Shown: one piece after another, positions 8,649 to 18,002 of the stretch | Layout of the letters: every line of letters starts with the position of its first letter | Position numbering within the stretch: the stretch's first letter is position 1 | Assembly: GCF_003989665.1 (NCBI RefSeq) | Contig: NZ_RZIJ01000021.1 | Span: 1 to 64,000 of the forward strand | Source: Azospirillum doebereinerae | Lineage (GTDB): Bacteria; Pseudomonadota; Alphaproteobacteria; Azospirillales; Azospirillaceae | DNA length: 64,000 nucleotides | Reading direction: 5' to 3' | Notes under the pieces: model-generated | The model's database searches: none | The model's input: only the letters and a program-made list of their open reading frames with translations | Told to the model about the DNA's origin: nothing | Translations under genes and position numbers: made by a program

Positions 8649-9735
8649 GGGCTGTTGCATGGAGGTGATGAGGGCAAGAAATCGCCCCAGCCGGTCGTTG
8701 CTCAGGCGACGCGGACGGAGTTCGGGCGTCCAAGATCGAGCATGCGGTTGAGGACCGCGACGCCAACAATGACCCCGGTGGCTTGCGCCTGATCGGAGTG
8801 GAAGCGCAGCGTGTCGCCGAGGACGCCCTTCCAACGCGCCATTTGGCTCTCAACGCCGGCCCGCTTGTTGTAGCCACTGGTCCGCTGCCACGCCATCCGG
8901 CCCGTCTCCGTGATCGTCTGGATGTGGCGATCGCGTTGGGTCGGTGACGTGGTGGCGGTGTCGCTGAGCACGGCGTCGCGGCGGGGCGGCGCCACCACCG
9001 CGGCGTCGGGATGGCGTTCGTGGACCGACGCGTAGACCGCGGTCCGGTCATACGCGCCATCCCCAGTCACCGAGGCCACGGGCTGGGAGATCTGATCGAG
9101 CAAAGGGGCGACTTGGGAGGCGTCATCAACACCGCGGTCCGTCAGCGTGGCCGCGACAATCCGGCCACTCGCGGCGTCCAGGCCGATATGCAGCGCCCGC
9201 CAGGAGCGCCGCCTTTTGGTGCCATGCTTCTCGATCAGCCATTCGCCCGGCCCCCATAGCTTCAGCCCGGTGCTGTCCACCAGCAGGTGGATGGGCCCGC
9301 CGGCCGACCGCGGTAATGACGCCAGCGTCACCGTCCGGGCGCGGCGGGCGAGGGTCGAGTGCTCCGGCACCGGCAGATCCAGGCCGAGCAGGTGGAGGAT
9401 GGAGGCGAGGAGCCCTTCGGTCTGGCGCAGCGCCAGACGAAACACCGCGCGCAGCATGAGCGCGGTGGTGATCGCCAGGTCCGAATAGCTCGGCTGCCCG
9501 CCCGGTGTAGTCCGCGGCGCCGCCTTCCACTGCTTGATCGCCTCCTCGCTGACCCAGACCGTGAGGCTGCCGCGCTGACGCAAGGCGGCGGCGTACTGCG
9601 CCCAATTCGTCACTTTGCGCTTCGGCCGCGGAATGTGATGGCGACGAACGGCATTGGCCTTGTAGGGCATGGCGGGCGATCCAGGCGGAAACGAGGCCGC
9701 GGCCTACGACAACGCGCCTATCCGTGCAACAACGC
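8649..9735 (-). mobile_element. IS5-family insertion sequence (about 1.09 kb)
   Basis: The single transposase gene is flanked by imperfect terminal inverted repeats. The left end GGGCTGTTGCATGGA (8649-8663) matches the reverse complement of the right end TCCGTGCAACAACGC (9721-9735) at 12 of 15 positions. Such ends are typical of IS5-family elements. No unambiguous target duplication could be read, so the exact ends may be off by a few bases. Confidence 0.75.
8702..9670 (-). CDS. IS5-family transposase
   Basis: Predicted 322-residue DDE transposase. An N-terminal region (about 1-110) contains WVSEEAIKQW and YSDLAITTALMLRAVFRLALRQ. The catalytic residues are visible in LLVDSTGLK, VTGDGAYD and AGVESQMARWK, the last being the typical final acidic residue of IS5 enzymes. 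The frame is intact, so the element may still be active. It lies opposite to hupUV and ends the H2-sensor operon. Confidence 0.9.
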   Translation of the reverse strand: MPYKANAVRRHHIPRPKRKVTNWAQYAAALRQRGSLTVWVSEEAIKQWKAAPRTTPGGQPSYSDLAITTALMLRAVFRLALRQTEGLLASILHLLGLDLPVPEHSTLARRARTVTLASLPRSAGGPIHLLVDSTGLKLWGPGEWLIEKHGTKRRRSWRALHIGLDAASGRIVAATLTDRGVDDASQVAPLLDQISQPVASVTGDGAYDRTAVYASVHERHPDAAVVAPPRRDAVLSDTATTSPTQRDRHIQTITETGRMAWQRTSGYNKRAGVESQMARWKGVLGDTLRFHSDQAQATGVIVGVAVLNRMLDLGRPNSVRVA

Positions 9736-9814
9736 GGCGCCGATCAAAACCCCGGTCTGGCATGCTGAGGCCGTTGATATGCCTTGATCGCAGACCGGTT
9801 CCGATCCGCACTCT

Positions 9815-9979
9815 TAAAGCGTCGGGAATTTACAACGAAGTTTGCCGAGCTGGAACCGTTTTCACAGCGGTCCCGCGCCCTCGCCCGTTGCGTTGGAGTG
9901 CGGTTGTGGACGGATCATTTTATGTGTCCAACGTGACAGGTTATGGGGGCTGGCGGAACAGGTTATGGTTCCATCCAGA
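9815..9979. repeat. 165-bp direct repeat, copy 2
   Basis: Near-perfect copy of positions 75-239 in the same orientation. It ends one base before the TGA stop of the D-2-hydroxyacid dehydrogenase at 9981, so both copies abut the 3' end of a minus-strand gene. Together the copies bracket the pabB-hupTUV-IS segment. Recombination between them would delete about 9.7 kb. Confidence 0.9.
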
Positions 9980-9980
9980 T

Positions 9981-10937
9981 TCACGGCACGAGGTTGCTCG
10001 GCCGGCCGGCGGCGAAGTTTTCGATGTTGTCGATCAACTGGTCGGCCAGACTCTGCTGCGCCTCGTCAGATGCCCAGGCGACGTGCGGGGTGACGATCAC
10101 GTTGGGACGGCCGGCGACGCTCATCAGCGGGTTGGCCGGCGCGGGCGGCTCGGTCTCCACCACGTCGAAGCCGGCGCCGGAGATCAGCCCCTCGTCGAGC
10201 GCCGCCACCAGATCGGCCTCGACCACCAGACCGCCACGCGCGGTGTTGACGATCAGCGGCTTGCGCTTCATCCGGCGGAATTCGGACAGGCCGATCATGC
10301 CACGCGTTTCGGGTGTCAGCGGGCTGTGCAGGGTGATGACGTCGCTGGTCTCCAGCACCTCGTCCCAGGGCGTGTAGAGGGGGCCGAGGCCGCTCTTGCC
10401 CTTGTGGGCGGCGAAGAGCGGGATCATGCCGAAGGCACGGCCGAGTTCGGCGACGCGCTGGCCCAGCACGCCCTCGCCGACGATGCCGAGGCGGGCGCCG
10501 CGCAGGTCGCGGATCGGGTGGTTGAAGAAGCAGAACTGGCCGGATTTCTGCCATTCGCCGTTCAGCACATCCTCGCGGAAGCCGACGATGCTGCGGCGCA
10601 AAGCCAGGATCAGGGCGAAGGTGTGCTCCGGCACCGTGCTGACGGCGTAGCCACGGATGTTCGACACCGCGATGCCGTGGCGCCGGCAATAGGCCGTGTC
10701 CACGCAGTCGGTGCCAGTGGCGGCGACGGCGATCAACTTCAGGTCGGGAAGCCGTTCCAGCACCTCGACGGTCAATCGGACCTTGTTGGTGACGGCGATG
10801 GTGGCGCCGGTCAGGCGTTCGACCACTTGGTCGGGGGCGGTGTGAGCGTGCTCGACCAGTTCGTGGTCGAAGGCGGGGCGGCGCACGCGGATCTGCGGGG
10901 CCAGCGTTGCGCGGTCGAGGATGACGATCTTGTGCAT
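9981..10937 (-). CDS. D-2-hydroxyacid dehydrogenase (glycerate/hydroxypyruvate reductase-like)
   Basis: Predicted 318-residue NAD(P)H-dependent reductase. The Rossmann domain has GIVGEGVLGQRV (about residues 150-161). The catalytic Arg-Glu-His set is visible in NTARGG, VVETEPP and TPHVAWAS. Substrate-side signatures VAATGTDCVDTAYCRRHGI and GYAVSTVPEHTFALILAL are typical of glycerate-type dehydrogenases. It is the last gene of the minus-strand operon, 160 bp after the full-length transketolase. It could reduce hydroxypyruvate or another 2-oxoacid produced there. Confidence 0.87.
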   Translation of the reverse strand: MHKIVILDRATLAPQIRVRRPAFDHELVEHAHTAPDQVVERLTGATIAVTNKVRLTVEVLERLPDLKLIAVAATGTDCVDTAYCRRHGIAVSNIRGYAVSTVPEHTFALILALRRSIVGFREDVLNGEWQKSGQFCFFNHPIRDLRGARLGIVGEGVLGQRVAELGRAFGMIPLFAAHKGKSGLGPLYTPWDEVLETSDVITLHSPLTPETRGMIGLSEFRRMKRKPLIVNTARGGLVVEADLVAALDEGLISGAGFDVVETEPPAPANPLMSVAGRPNVIVTPHVAWASDEAQQSLADQLIDNIENFAAGRPSNLVP

Positions 10938-10974
10938 GGGGGGCTCGGGAGTGGACGTTGAGAGAGTATGGACG

Positions 10975-11095
10975 GTGGATGCCCCCTCCCCATCCCTCCC
11001 CCGCTGTGCGGAAGAGGAGACGGGAGCCTTGCGGGAGGGCTACAGCAGTTTCCTCTCCCGCCGAAGGCGGGGAAGGGGCAGGGAGAGCGCCGCAA
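10975..11095. repeat. C/G-rich intergenic repeat-like segment
   Basis: The gap between the transketolase and the 2-hydroxyacid dehydrogenase contains alternating CCCTCCC and GGGGAGG-type runs and the short hairpin CTCCCGCCGAAGGCGGG (about 11059-11075). It resembles the dispersed intergenic palindromes common in alphaproteobacteria and a second such segment at 18003-18150. It may attenuate transcription inside the operon. Confidence 0.4.
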
Positions 11096-11100
11096 CCTTA

Positions 11101-13080
11101 TCAGAGCCGCCGCTTCACCTCGGCGACCACGCCCTCCGGCGTGATTCCGAAATGCTCGAACAGCCGGTCCACCGGCCCCGACGCGCCGAAGCCGGTCATG
11201 CCGACGAAGCCGCCATCGATGCCCAGATACTGGTCCCAGCCGAAGCGCAGCGCCGCCTCCACCCCGACCCGAACTGTGCCGATACTCAGCACCGCGTCGC
11301 GGTACGCCGCGTCCTGCCGATCGAACAGCTCCCAGCAGGGCATCGACACCACGGCGGTTGGAACACCCTCGGCCTGCAAACGCTCGCGCGCCGCCAGCGC
11401 CACCGCGACCTCCGACCCGGTGGCCAGCAGGGTCACCCGCCGCGCCCCGCCCTCGCCTTCCGCCAGCACGTAGGCGCCGCGCCGGACGCGGTTTCCGGGC
11501 TCATGGACGCGGCGCACCGCCGGCAAAGGCTGCTTGGAAAAGACCAGCGTGCTGGGGCCGCTGCGGTGCTCCAGGGCGATCTCCCAGGCTTCGGCGGTCT
11601 CCACCGCGTCGGCCGGGCGCAGCACCAGCATGTTCGGCATGGCGCGCAGCGAGGCCAGGATCTCGACCGGCTGGTGGGTCGGGCCGTTCTTGCCGATGCC
11701 GATGGAATCGTGGCTGAACACGAAGCGCACCGGCAAACCCATCAGCGCCGCCATGCGCATCGCCGGGCGCTCGTAGTCGGAGAAGGCCAGATAGGTGACG
11801 CTCAGCGGCACCACCCCACCATGCGCGGCCATGCCGTTGGCCATGGCGCCCATCAGATGCTCGCGCACGCCGCAATGGACGTAGGCGCCGTTGCGGTCCT
11901 CGGCGGTGAAGGCGGTCAGGTGGCGCTTGTGGTTGGTCGGCGCCTCCAAGTCAGCGCAGGCGACGACCATCTCGGGGAACAGGTCGGTCAGCAGGGCGAC
12001 GACCTCGCCGGAGCTTTGCACGGAGGGCTGCTCCGGCGCGGTCTCCGCCGCGCGCGTCTTGTAGGCGGCGATCACGTCGCGCCAGCCCTCGGGCAGGCCG
12101 CCGGCCTGGATGCGCTCGAACAGCGCGCGGTCGGCCGGAGGCAGCGCCAGCACGCGCTCCCGCCACGCCGCGCGCTCAGGAACGCCGCGCGAACCGGCGG
12201 CGCGCCACGCGCCCAGCACGTCGTCCGGCACCGCGAAAGGGCCGTGTGGCCAGTCCAGCGCCGCGCGGGTCGCGGCCAGATCCTCCGGAAACAGCCGGGC
12301 GCTGTGGCCGCCGCGCAGGCCCTGTAAGCGGGGAATGCCGCGCGCGATGATCGTGCGGCAGGCGATCATCGACGGGCGCGGATCCCCGCGGGCCGCCGCG
12401 ATGGCGTTGGACACCGCCTCATGGTCGTGGCCGTCCACCTTTTGCACGTGCCAGCCGGCGACGCGGAAGCGCTCGGCCACGTCCTCGCTGATCGACAGCT
12501 CGGTGCCGCCGTCGTCGGTTATGCGGTTGTCGTCCCAGAAGAACACCAGCTTGCCGAGTCGCAGGTGACCGGCCAGCGAGATCACCTCCTGCCCGATGCC
12601 CTCCTGGAGGCAGCCGTCGCCGACGAAGGCGTAGGTGTGGTGATCGACGATGCCGGAGCCGAACTTCGCGTTGAGATGGGCCTCGGCCAGCGCCATACCG
12701 AAGGCGTTGGCGATGCCTTGCCCCAGCGGCCCAGTGGTGACCTCGATGCCGGCCGGCGGGTCGTATTCCGGGTGGCCGGCACAGTGGGATCCGAATTCCC
12801 GGAAGCTCTTGACCTGATCCAGCGTGATGCGCGGGTTGCCGGTGAGATACAGCAGCGCATAGAGCAGCATCGAGCCGTGTCCGTTGGACAGCACCACCCG
12901 GTCGCGGTCGGGCCACAGCGGATCGGCGGCGTCGAACTTCAGGTGCCGGCCGTAGAGCGCGGTGGCGATCTCCGCCATGCCGAGCGGGACGCCCTGGTGG
13001 CCTTCCGCCGCGCGCTCGATGGCGTCGATGGACAGGAACCGGATCGCGTTGGCCATCAGCCGGGGATCGACGGTGGGCAT
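11101..13080 (-). CDS. Transketolase, full length
   Basis: Predicted 659-residue thiamine-diphosphate enzyme transferring two-carbon units between ketoses and aldoses. The N-terminal TPP-binding domain has SNGHGSMLLYA, TTGPLGQGIANAFG, FVGDGCLQEG and the metal asparagine in WDDNRIT. The middle domain has the family motif IGIGKNGPTHQPVE (about residues 460-475). The start at 13080 (MPTVDPRLMANAIRF) follows a GGGAGA ribosome binding site; the frame is open far upstream, but that stretch is antisense to the transporter gene. It lies downstream of TRAP genes and in the same operon as a split transketolase, which is unusual duplication of function. Confidence 0.93.
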   Translation of the reverse strand: MPTVDPRLMANAIRFLSIDAIERAAEGHQGVPLGMAEIATALYGRHLKFDAADPLWPDRDRVVLSNGHGSMLLYALLYLTGNPRITLDQVKSFREFGSHCAGHPEYDPPAGIEVTTGPLGQGIANAFGMALAEAHLNAKFGSGIVDHHTYAFVGDGCLQEGIGQEVISLAGHLRLGKLVFFWDDNRITDDGGTELSISEDVAERFRVAGWHVQKVDGHDHEAVSNAIAAARGDPRPSMIACRTIIARGIPRLQGLRGGHSARLFPEDLAATRAALDWPHGPFAVPDDVLGAWRAAGSRGVPERAAWRERVLALPPADRALFERIQAGGLPEGWRDVIAAYKTRAAETAPEQPSVQSSGEVVALLTDLFPEMVVACADLEAPTNHKRHLTAFTAEDRNGAYVHCGVREHLMGAMANGMAAHGGVVPLSVTYLAFSDYERPAMRMAALMGLPVRFVFSHDSIGIGKNGPTHQPVEILASLRAMPNMLVLRPADAVETAEAWEIALEHRSGPSTLVFSKQPLPAVRRVHEPGNRVRRGAYVLAEGEGGARRVTLLATGSEVAVALAARERLQAEGVPTAVVSMPCWELFDRQDAAYRDAVLSIGTVRVGVEAALRFGWDQYLGIDGGFVGMTGFGASGPVDRLFEHFGITPEGVVAEVKRRL

Positions 13081-13217
13081 GGCAAAAATCTCCCGTTCGC
13101 CGTCGCTCAAGGGGGGCACGGCGCGTTTGTTCGGATCGGAGGAAGAGAAAAGGAGGTGCCTGGAAAAATCCCCCGCCGACCGCCCGGAAGCGGACGCGGC
13201 GGGGGAAGTGCGCACCC

Positions 13218-15098
13218 TCAGAGGAAGCCGATTGAGATCCACGGCACCGCCGCGACCACGATCAAACCGACGATCAGCGCCAGGATGTAGCCGACGATGG
13301 GCTTCATGCCCTCGTCGGGGTGGATGCGGCTGATCGCGCAGGCCGCGTAGTAGCCGACGCCGAAGGGCGGCGCGAACAGCCCGATGCCCATGGCGAGGAT
13401 GACGACCATCGCGTAGTGCACGTCGTGGATGCCCATCTGGCGGGCGATGGGGAACAGCAGCGGGCCGAACAGCACGATGGCGGGGATGCCTTCCAGCACG
13501 CTGCCCAGAATGATGAAGGCGACGATGGAGGTGACCATGAACATGATCGCCCCGCCCGGCAGGGCCGCCATCGTCCGGGCCAACTGGCCGGAGAAGCCCG
13601 ATTGGGTCAACGCCCAAGCCATGGCGGTCGCCGCCCCGATGATCAGCAGGATGGCGCCCGACAGCGACGCCGTGTCGATCAGCATCGGCTTCAGCCGCGC
13701 CCAGTCGAAGCGGCGGTAGATCAGCAAGCCGGCGGCGACGGAGTAGACGATGCCGATGGTGGAGACCTCGGTCGCCGTCGCCACCCCTTCCACAACGGCG
13801 GCCCGGATGACGAAGGGCAGGGCTATGGCCGGGAAGGCGATCAGCAGCTTGCGCCCGATCTCGCCGCGCGTCGCCCGCCGCACGTTGGACAGGTCGTCGC
13901 TGCGGTAACGCCACCAGACCACGGCGCACAGGGTGATCCCCAGCACCACGCCCGGCAGCATGCCGCCGGTGAACAGGGCCGAGATCGACACCCCTGTGAC
14001 CGACCCCAGCGTGATCAGCACCAGCGAGGGCGGGATGGTCTCGGTCTGCGCGCCGGTGGCCGACAGCAGCGCCACCAGATCGCCTTCCTTGGCGCCGCGC
14101 GCCTTCATCTCGGGGAACAGCACCGGCGCCACCGCCGCCATGTCCGCCGCCTTGGAGCCGGAGATGCCCGACACGAGGTACATGGCGCCGACCAGCACGT
14201 AGGACAGACCGCCCCGCACATGGCCCAGCAGGCTGGCGAGGAAGCCGACCATCGCGGCGGCCATGCCGGTCATCTCGATCAACAGGCCGAGGAAGACGAA
14301 CAGCGGCACCGACAGCAGGATCAGGTGCGACATGCCCTCGTCCATGCGGCCGACGACGACCAGCAGCGGCGTGTTGGTGGTGAGCGCAAGGTAGCCGAAG
14401 GTCGCCAGCCCGAAGGAGAAGGCGATGGGCACCCCGGCCAGCACCGACACCGCGACCAACCCGACGAAGAAGACCAGCAGGTTGAGGTTGCCAAGGCCGC
14501 GGAAGACCGGCTCCAGCCCGAGGAACAGCGCCGCGACCGCCGCGACCGCCGCCAGGGCGCCGGCCGCCACCCGCCAGTCGGCGACCTGCATCAGCCGCAG
14601 CACGGCGACCACCGCCATCAGGATCGAACCGACGGGCAGCGCCGCGGCGCGCCACGCGTTGGTCAGCTCCATCGCCGGGGTGGTGATGAAGGTCTCCTCC
14701 TCCGCGAACTCGATGGAGGGACCGATCACCAGCAGCAGGAAGGCCAGCGGCGCGGCGATGGCCACCGCTTCGAGGAAGGCCTGCATGCGGGGCGAGGCCA
14801 TGCCGACCAGCGCCGTCATCCGCATGTGCCCGCCCCGGCGGAAGGCGACGACGGAACCCAGCATCGCCAGCCAGAGGAACAGGATGGAGGCCAACTCGTC
14901 CGACCACACCAGCGGGCTGTGCAGCAGGTAGCGGCTGACCACGCCGGCCAGCAGGACGACGATCTCCGCCACCACCAGCAGGGCGGCGGGTATTTCCACG
15001 AGGGGACCGAGGACGCCGTCGAGGACGGTCGCCCAGCGATGCGGTGTGGTGGCGGCGCCGCCGCCGGGCACCGCGGGTGCGTGGTGCGTGCTGGCCAT
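13218..15098 (-). CDS. TRAP transporter fused permease (DctQM)
   Basis: Predicted 626-residue inner-membrane protein. Residues about 20-190 are a DctQ-like small subunit with four membrane helices (LLVVAEIVVLLAGVVSRYLL, SPLVWSDELASILFLW). Residues about 195-626 are the DctM-like large subunit with GVPIAFSFGLATFGYLAL, SVPLFVFLGLLIEMTG, VSGISGSKAADMAAV and GLFAPPFGVGYY. It should import an organic acid using the Na+ or H+ gradient with the DctP protein encoded four bases upstream. Confidence 0.92.
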   Translation of the reverse strand: MASTHHAPAVPGGGAATTPHRWATVLDGVLGPLVEIPAALLVVAEIVVLLAGVVSRYLLHSPLVWSDELASILFLWLAMLGSVVAFRRGGHMRMTALVGMASPRMQAFLEAVAIAAPLAFLLLVIGPSIEFAEEETFITTPAMELTNAWRAAALPVGSILMAVVAVLRLMQVADWRVAAGALAAVAAVAALFLGLEPVFRGLGNLNLLVFFVGLVAVSVLAGVPIAFSFGLATFGYLALTTNTPLLVVVGRMDEGMSHLILLSVPLFVFLGLLIEMTGMAAAMVGFLASLLGHVRGGLSYVLVGAMYLVSGISGSKAADMAAVAPVLFPEMKARGAKEGDLVALLSATGAQTETIPPSLVLITLGSVTGVSISALFTGGMLPGVVLGITLCAVVWWRYRSDDLSNVRRATRGEIGRKLLIAFPAIALPFVIRAAVVEGVATATEVSTIGIVYSVAAGLLIYRRFDWARLKPMLIDTASLSGAILLIIGAATAMAWALTQSGFSGQLARTMAALPGGAIMFMVTSIVAFIILGSVLEGIPAIVLFGPLLFPIARQMGIHDVHYAMVVILAMGIGLFAPPFGVGYYAACAISRIHPDEGMKPIVGYILALIVGLIVVAAVPWISIGFL

Positions 15099-15102
15099 CG
15101 GA

Positions 15103-16158
15103 TCAGGCCAGCTTGCCGACGGACTTTTCGAGCAGGCCCCACGCCTCCTCGCCGTATTTGGTCTTCCAGTCGCCGTAGAAGCTGGTCTTGCGCAGGTTGG
15201 CGCGGAAGGCGTCGGCGTCGGCCTTCAGGAAGGTGATGCCCTTGCCGCTCAGATCCTGCTGGAGCGAGTTGCTGAGCCCGGCGATGTCGGCGCGCTGCTC
15301 GAAGGCCGAGCGGTCGAGCTCCTTCTCCACCACCGCGCGCAGGTCGGCCGGCAGCTTTTCCCAGGCGCGGCGGTTGCCGAGAATCCAGTAGCCGTCCCAG
15401 ACATGGCCGGTCAGGCTGATGGTCTTCTGCACCTCGTAGAGCTTGGCCGTGGCGATGATGGCCAGCGGGTTCTCCTGCCCCTCGACCACCTTGGTCTGGA
15501 GGGCGGAGTACAGCTCGTTGAAGTTGATCGGGGTCGGGCCGGCTTCCAGCGCCTTGAACAGCGAGGTCAGCATCGGCGCGGGGGGCACGCGGATCTTGAA
15601 GCCCTTCAGGTCGTCGGGCGTGCGGATCTCGCGGGTCGAGGACGAGATGTGGCGGAAGCCGTTGTCCCAGATGCGCGACGCGGTGATCAGGCCCGACTTG
15701 GCGATCTGGGCGCGGATGTGGGTGCCGAGCTCGCCGTCCATCGCCTTCCAGACGGTGTCGTAGTCGGCGAAGGCGAAGCCGGTGTTGACGATGCCGGTGA
15801 CCGGGGTGAGGGTCGCGAGGATCGAGGCCGAGAGGTTGAAGAACTCGACGCCGCCGTTGCGCACCTGACCCAGCAGATCGGTGTCGGAGCCCAGTTGGTT
15901 GGCCGGGAACAGCGCGATGTCGAGCCGGCCGCCGGTGGCCTCGCGGATGCGGTTCAGCGCTTCCTGGGCCCGGATGTTGACCGGATGGGTCGGGTCCTGG
16001 CCCGTCGCCATCTTGTAGGAGAATTCGGCGGCCGACGCCGGGCGCGAGAGGATCCCGCAGAGCGGCACGACGGCCGACAGCGCGGCGCCCGACGCGAGAA
16101 GGGTGCGGCGCGAGATGCCGGCGCGGGTCGTGGCCCTGGTGGTGGAACGCGTGGTCAT
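15103..16158 (-). CDS. TRAP transporter periplasmic substrate-binding protein (DctP)
   Basis: Predicted 351-residue DctP-type binding protein. The N-terminus has a Tat-like signal (SRRTLLASGAALSAVVPL) with a cleavage site near PASAAEF (residues 41-47). Family landmarks are NQLGSDTDLLGQVRNGGVEF, LKGFKIRVP and EGQENPLAIIATAKLYEVQK. The equivalent of the ligand-pairing arginine lies in KIRVPP, which predicts a carboxylate ligand. It is immediately followed by the fused permease gene. Confidence 0.93.
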   Translation of the reverse strand: MTTRSTTRATTRAGISRRTLLASGAALSAVVPLCGILSRPASAAEFSYKMATGQDPTHPVNIRAQEALNRIREATGGRLDIALFPANQLGSDTDLLGQVRNGGVEFFNLSASILATLTPVTGIVNTGFAFADYDTVWKAMDGELGTHIRAQIAKSGLITASRIWDNGFRHISSSTREIRTPDDLKGFKIRVPPAPMLTSLFKALEAGPTPINFNELYSALQTKVVEGQENPLAIIATAKLYEVQKTISLTGHVWDGYWILGNRRAWEKLPADLRAVVEKELDRSAFEQRADIAGLSNSLQQDLSGKGITFLKADADAFRANLRKTSFYGDWKTKYGEEAWGLLEKSVGKLA

Positions 16159-16242
16159 GGCAACAATCCTCCCGTTTTTTTCGTGGTGTGATGACGATAA
16201 GAGACGATGCGGGCCGGGTCCGGTATCAGGTCTGACCTTTAT

Positions 16243-17157
16243 TCAGCCCTGGCCGTTCAGGGCCTTGTAGGCCCGGATCACCTGGCTGTCGTCGGCGGCG
16301 CCGTCGCCGCGCCCCGAGGTGGCGAGGAACATCTGGTGGGCGACCGCCGCCAGCGGCAGCGCCGCCTTGATGTCCCGCCCGGCTTCCAGCACGATGCCCA
16401 GATCCTTGACGAAGATGTCGACCGCGCTGGTCACCGAAGGCTCGGCCTGGACCATGCGCGGGCCGCGGTCCCGCAGCATCCAGCTCGACGCCGCCGAGCC
16501 GCCGAGGATGTCGAGCATTACGCCCGCGTCGATGCCGACCTTGCCGGCCAGCGACAGCGCCTCGGCGGCGACGGCGATGTGGACGCCGCAGAGCAGTTGG
16601 TTGACCGTCTTGACCATGGCGCCCTGCCCCGGCCGCTCGCCGACATGGACGACCTTGCTGCCGAGCGCGTCGAGCGCCGGCCGCACCGAGGCCACCGTCG
16701 CGGCGGGGCCGGCGGCCATGATGGTCAGCGAGCCGGCGACGGCCCCGACCATGCCGCCGGAGACCGGAGCGTCGACGAAGCGGCGGCCCGCCGCCTCCAC
16801 CCGCTCGGCCAGCCGCTCCACGGCGGTCGGCGGGCAGGTCGACATCAGCACGACGGTGCCGCCGGAGCGCAGGGCGTCCAGCCCGCCCTGCGCGAACAGG
16901 GCCGCGTCCGCCTGGGCCGCGTTGACGACCATCAGGATCAGCGTGTCGGCACCGGCGGCCGCGTCGGCGACGCTGGACGCGGGGTGGCCGCCCGCCTCGG
17001 CCAGGGACTCCCCAGCGGCGGCCCGCAGGTCGTAGCCCCGCACCGCGAAACCGCGCGCCAGAAGGTTCCTCGCCATCGGCAGGCCCATCGCGCCCAGCCC
17101 GACGAAGCCGATTGTTCCGGCGGTTCCGGGGCTTTGCTTGTCCACGACGTCCAACAT
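16243..17157 (-). CDS. 3-hydroxyisobutyrate/L-threonate dehydrogenase-family oxidoreductase
   Basis: Predicted 304-residue beta-hydroxyacid dehydrogenase. NAD(P) binding is seen in GFVGLGAMGLPMARNLL (residues 17-33). The substrate-binding DAPVSGGMVGA and catalytic lysine in MVKTVNQLL follow. Members in sugar-acid clusters (LtnD) oxidise threonate or erythronate at C2, while others act on tartronate semialdehyde or 3-hydroxyisobutyrate. Its place between an SDR and a TRAP transporter favours a sugar-acid substrate, but the exact one cannot be read. Confidence 0.85.
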   Translation of the reverse strand: MLDVVDKQSPGTAGTIGFVGLGAMGLPMARNLLARGFAVRGYDLRAAAGESLAEAGGHPASSVADAAAGADTLILMVVNAAQADAALFAQGGLDALRSGGTVVLMSTCPPTAVERLAERVEAAGRRFVDAPVSGGMVGAVAGSLTIMAAGPAATVASVRPALDALGSKVVHVGERPGQGAMVKTVNQLLCGVHIAVAAEALSLAGKVGIDAGVMLDILGGSAASSWMLRDRGPRMVQAEPSVTSAVDIFVKDLGIVLEAGRDIKAALPLAAVAHQMFLATSGRGDGAADDSQVIRAYKALNGQG

Positions 17158-17183
17158 CCTGGTTCTCCGTTGCGCTTTCGGCC

Positions 17184-17948
17184 TCAGCCGTGGATCAGCA
17201 TGCCGCCGTTGACGTCAATGACCGCGCCGGTGATGTAGGAGGACAGCGGCGAGGCCAGGAACAGGAAGGCGCCGGCCACGTCGCGCGGGTCGCCCAGGCG
17301 GTTCAGCGGGATGCCGGCCAGGATCTCGACGCGCTTGTCGTCGCTGATCTTGCCGGCGTTGATGTCGGTCTGGATCAGGCCGGGGGTGACGCAGTTGACG
17401 CGGATGTTGTCCGGGCCGAACTCGCGCGCCATCGCCTTGGCGAGACCGAGCACGCCGGCCTTGGCCGCCGAGTAGTGCGGGCCGCCGAGGATGCCGCCGC
17501 CGCGCTGGGCCGAGACCGACGACATGCAGGCGATGGCCCCGCCGCCGCGCGTCTTCATCGCCGGGATGGCGGCCTGCGACAGGTACAGCACGCCGCGCAG
17601 GTTCACGTCGAGGATGCGGTCCCAGCTCGCCGGGTCGATGTCGAGCGTCTTGACCGGCTGGGTGATGCCGGCGTTGTTGATCAGGATGTCGACGCCGCCC
17701 AGTTCGGCCACGACCTGATCGACCGCCGTCTGGCAGCCGGCGCGGTCGGTGACGTTGCAGGCATAGCCGCGATGGGCGGGGCCGATCAGCGCCGCCGCCT
17801 CGGCCGCCGCCTTGCCGTCGAGGTCGAGGATGGCGATGGTGGCGCCGTGCTCGGCGAACAGGCGGGCGGTGGCCATGCCGATCCCGCGCAGGGAGGCGGC
17901 GCCGGAGATGACGGCGACCTTGCCGTCCAGGAGAGAGGATTGCTGCAC
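17184..17948 (-). CDS. SDR-family dehydrogenase
   Basis: Predicted 254-residue short-chain dehydrogenase. The cofactor motif is SGAASLRGIGMATARLFAEHG, followed by NNAGI, the catalytic serine region CMSSVSAQRG and YSAAKAG. The three-residue insertion SLR in the glycine-rich loop is slightly unusual. The C-terminus SYITGAVIDVNGGMLIHG is typical of polyol and sugar dehydrogenases. It lies downstream of the split transketolase genes and could oxidise the imported polyol or sugar to a ketose. Confidence 0.88.
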   Translation of the reverse strand: MQQSSLLDGKVAVISGAASLRGIGMATARLFAEHGATIAILDLDGKAAAEAAALIGPAHRGYACNVTDRAGCQTAVDQVVAELGGVDILINNAGITQPVKTLDIDPASWDRILDVNLRGVLYLSQAAIPAMKTRGGGAIACMSSVSAQRGGGILGGPHYSAAKAGVLGLAKAMAREFGPDNIRVNCVTPGLIQTDINAGKISDDKRVEILAGIPLNRLGDPRDVAGAFLFLASPLSSYITGAVIDVNGGMLIHG

Positions 17949-18002
17949 GATTGGGTTCCCTTTTTGGGTGAATTCTTGAAGATGCCGCCCGCTTCTCCAT
18001 AG

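Noticed and set aside
13081..14907. Giant fusion of a 600-residue segment to the full-length transketolase
   Set aside because: The extra part is the shifted-frame shadow of the TRAP permease gene; a ribosome binding site and family start exist at 13080.
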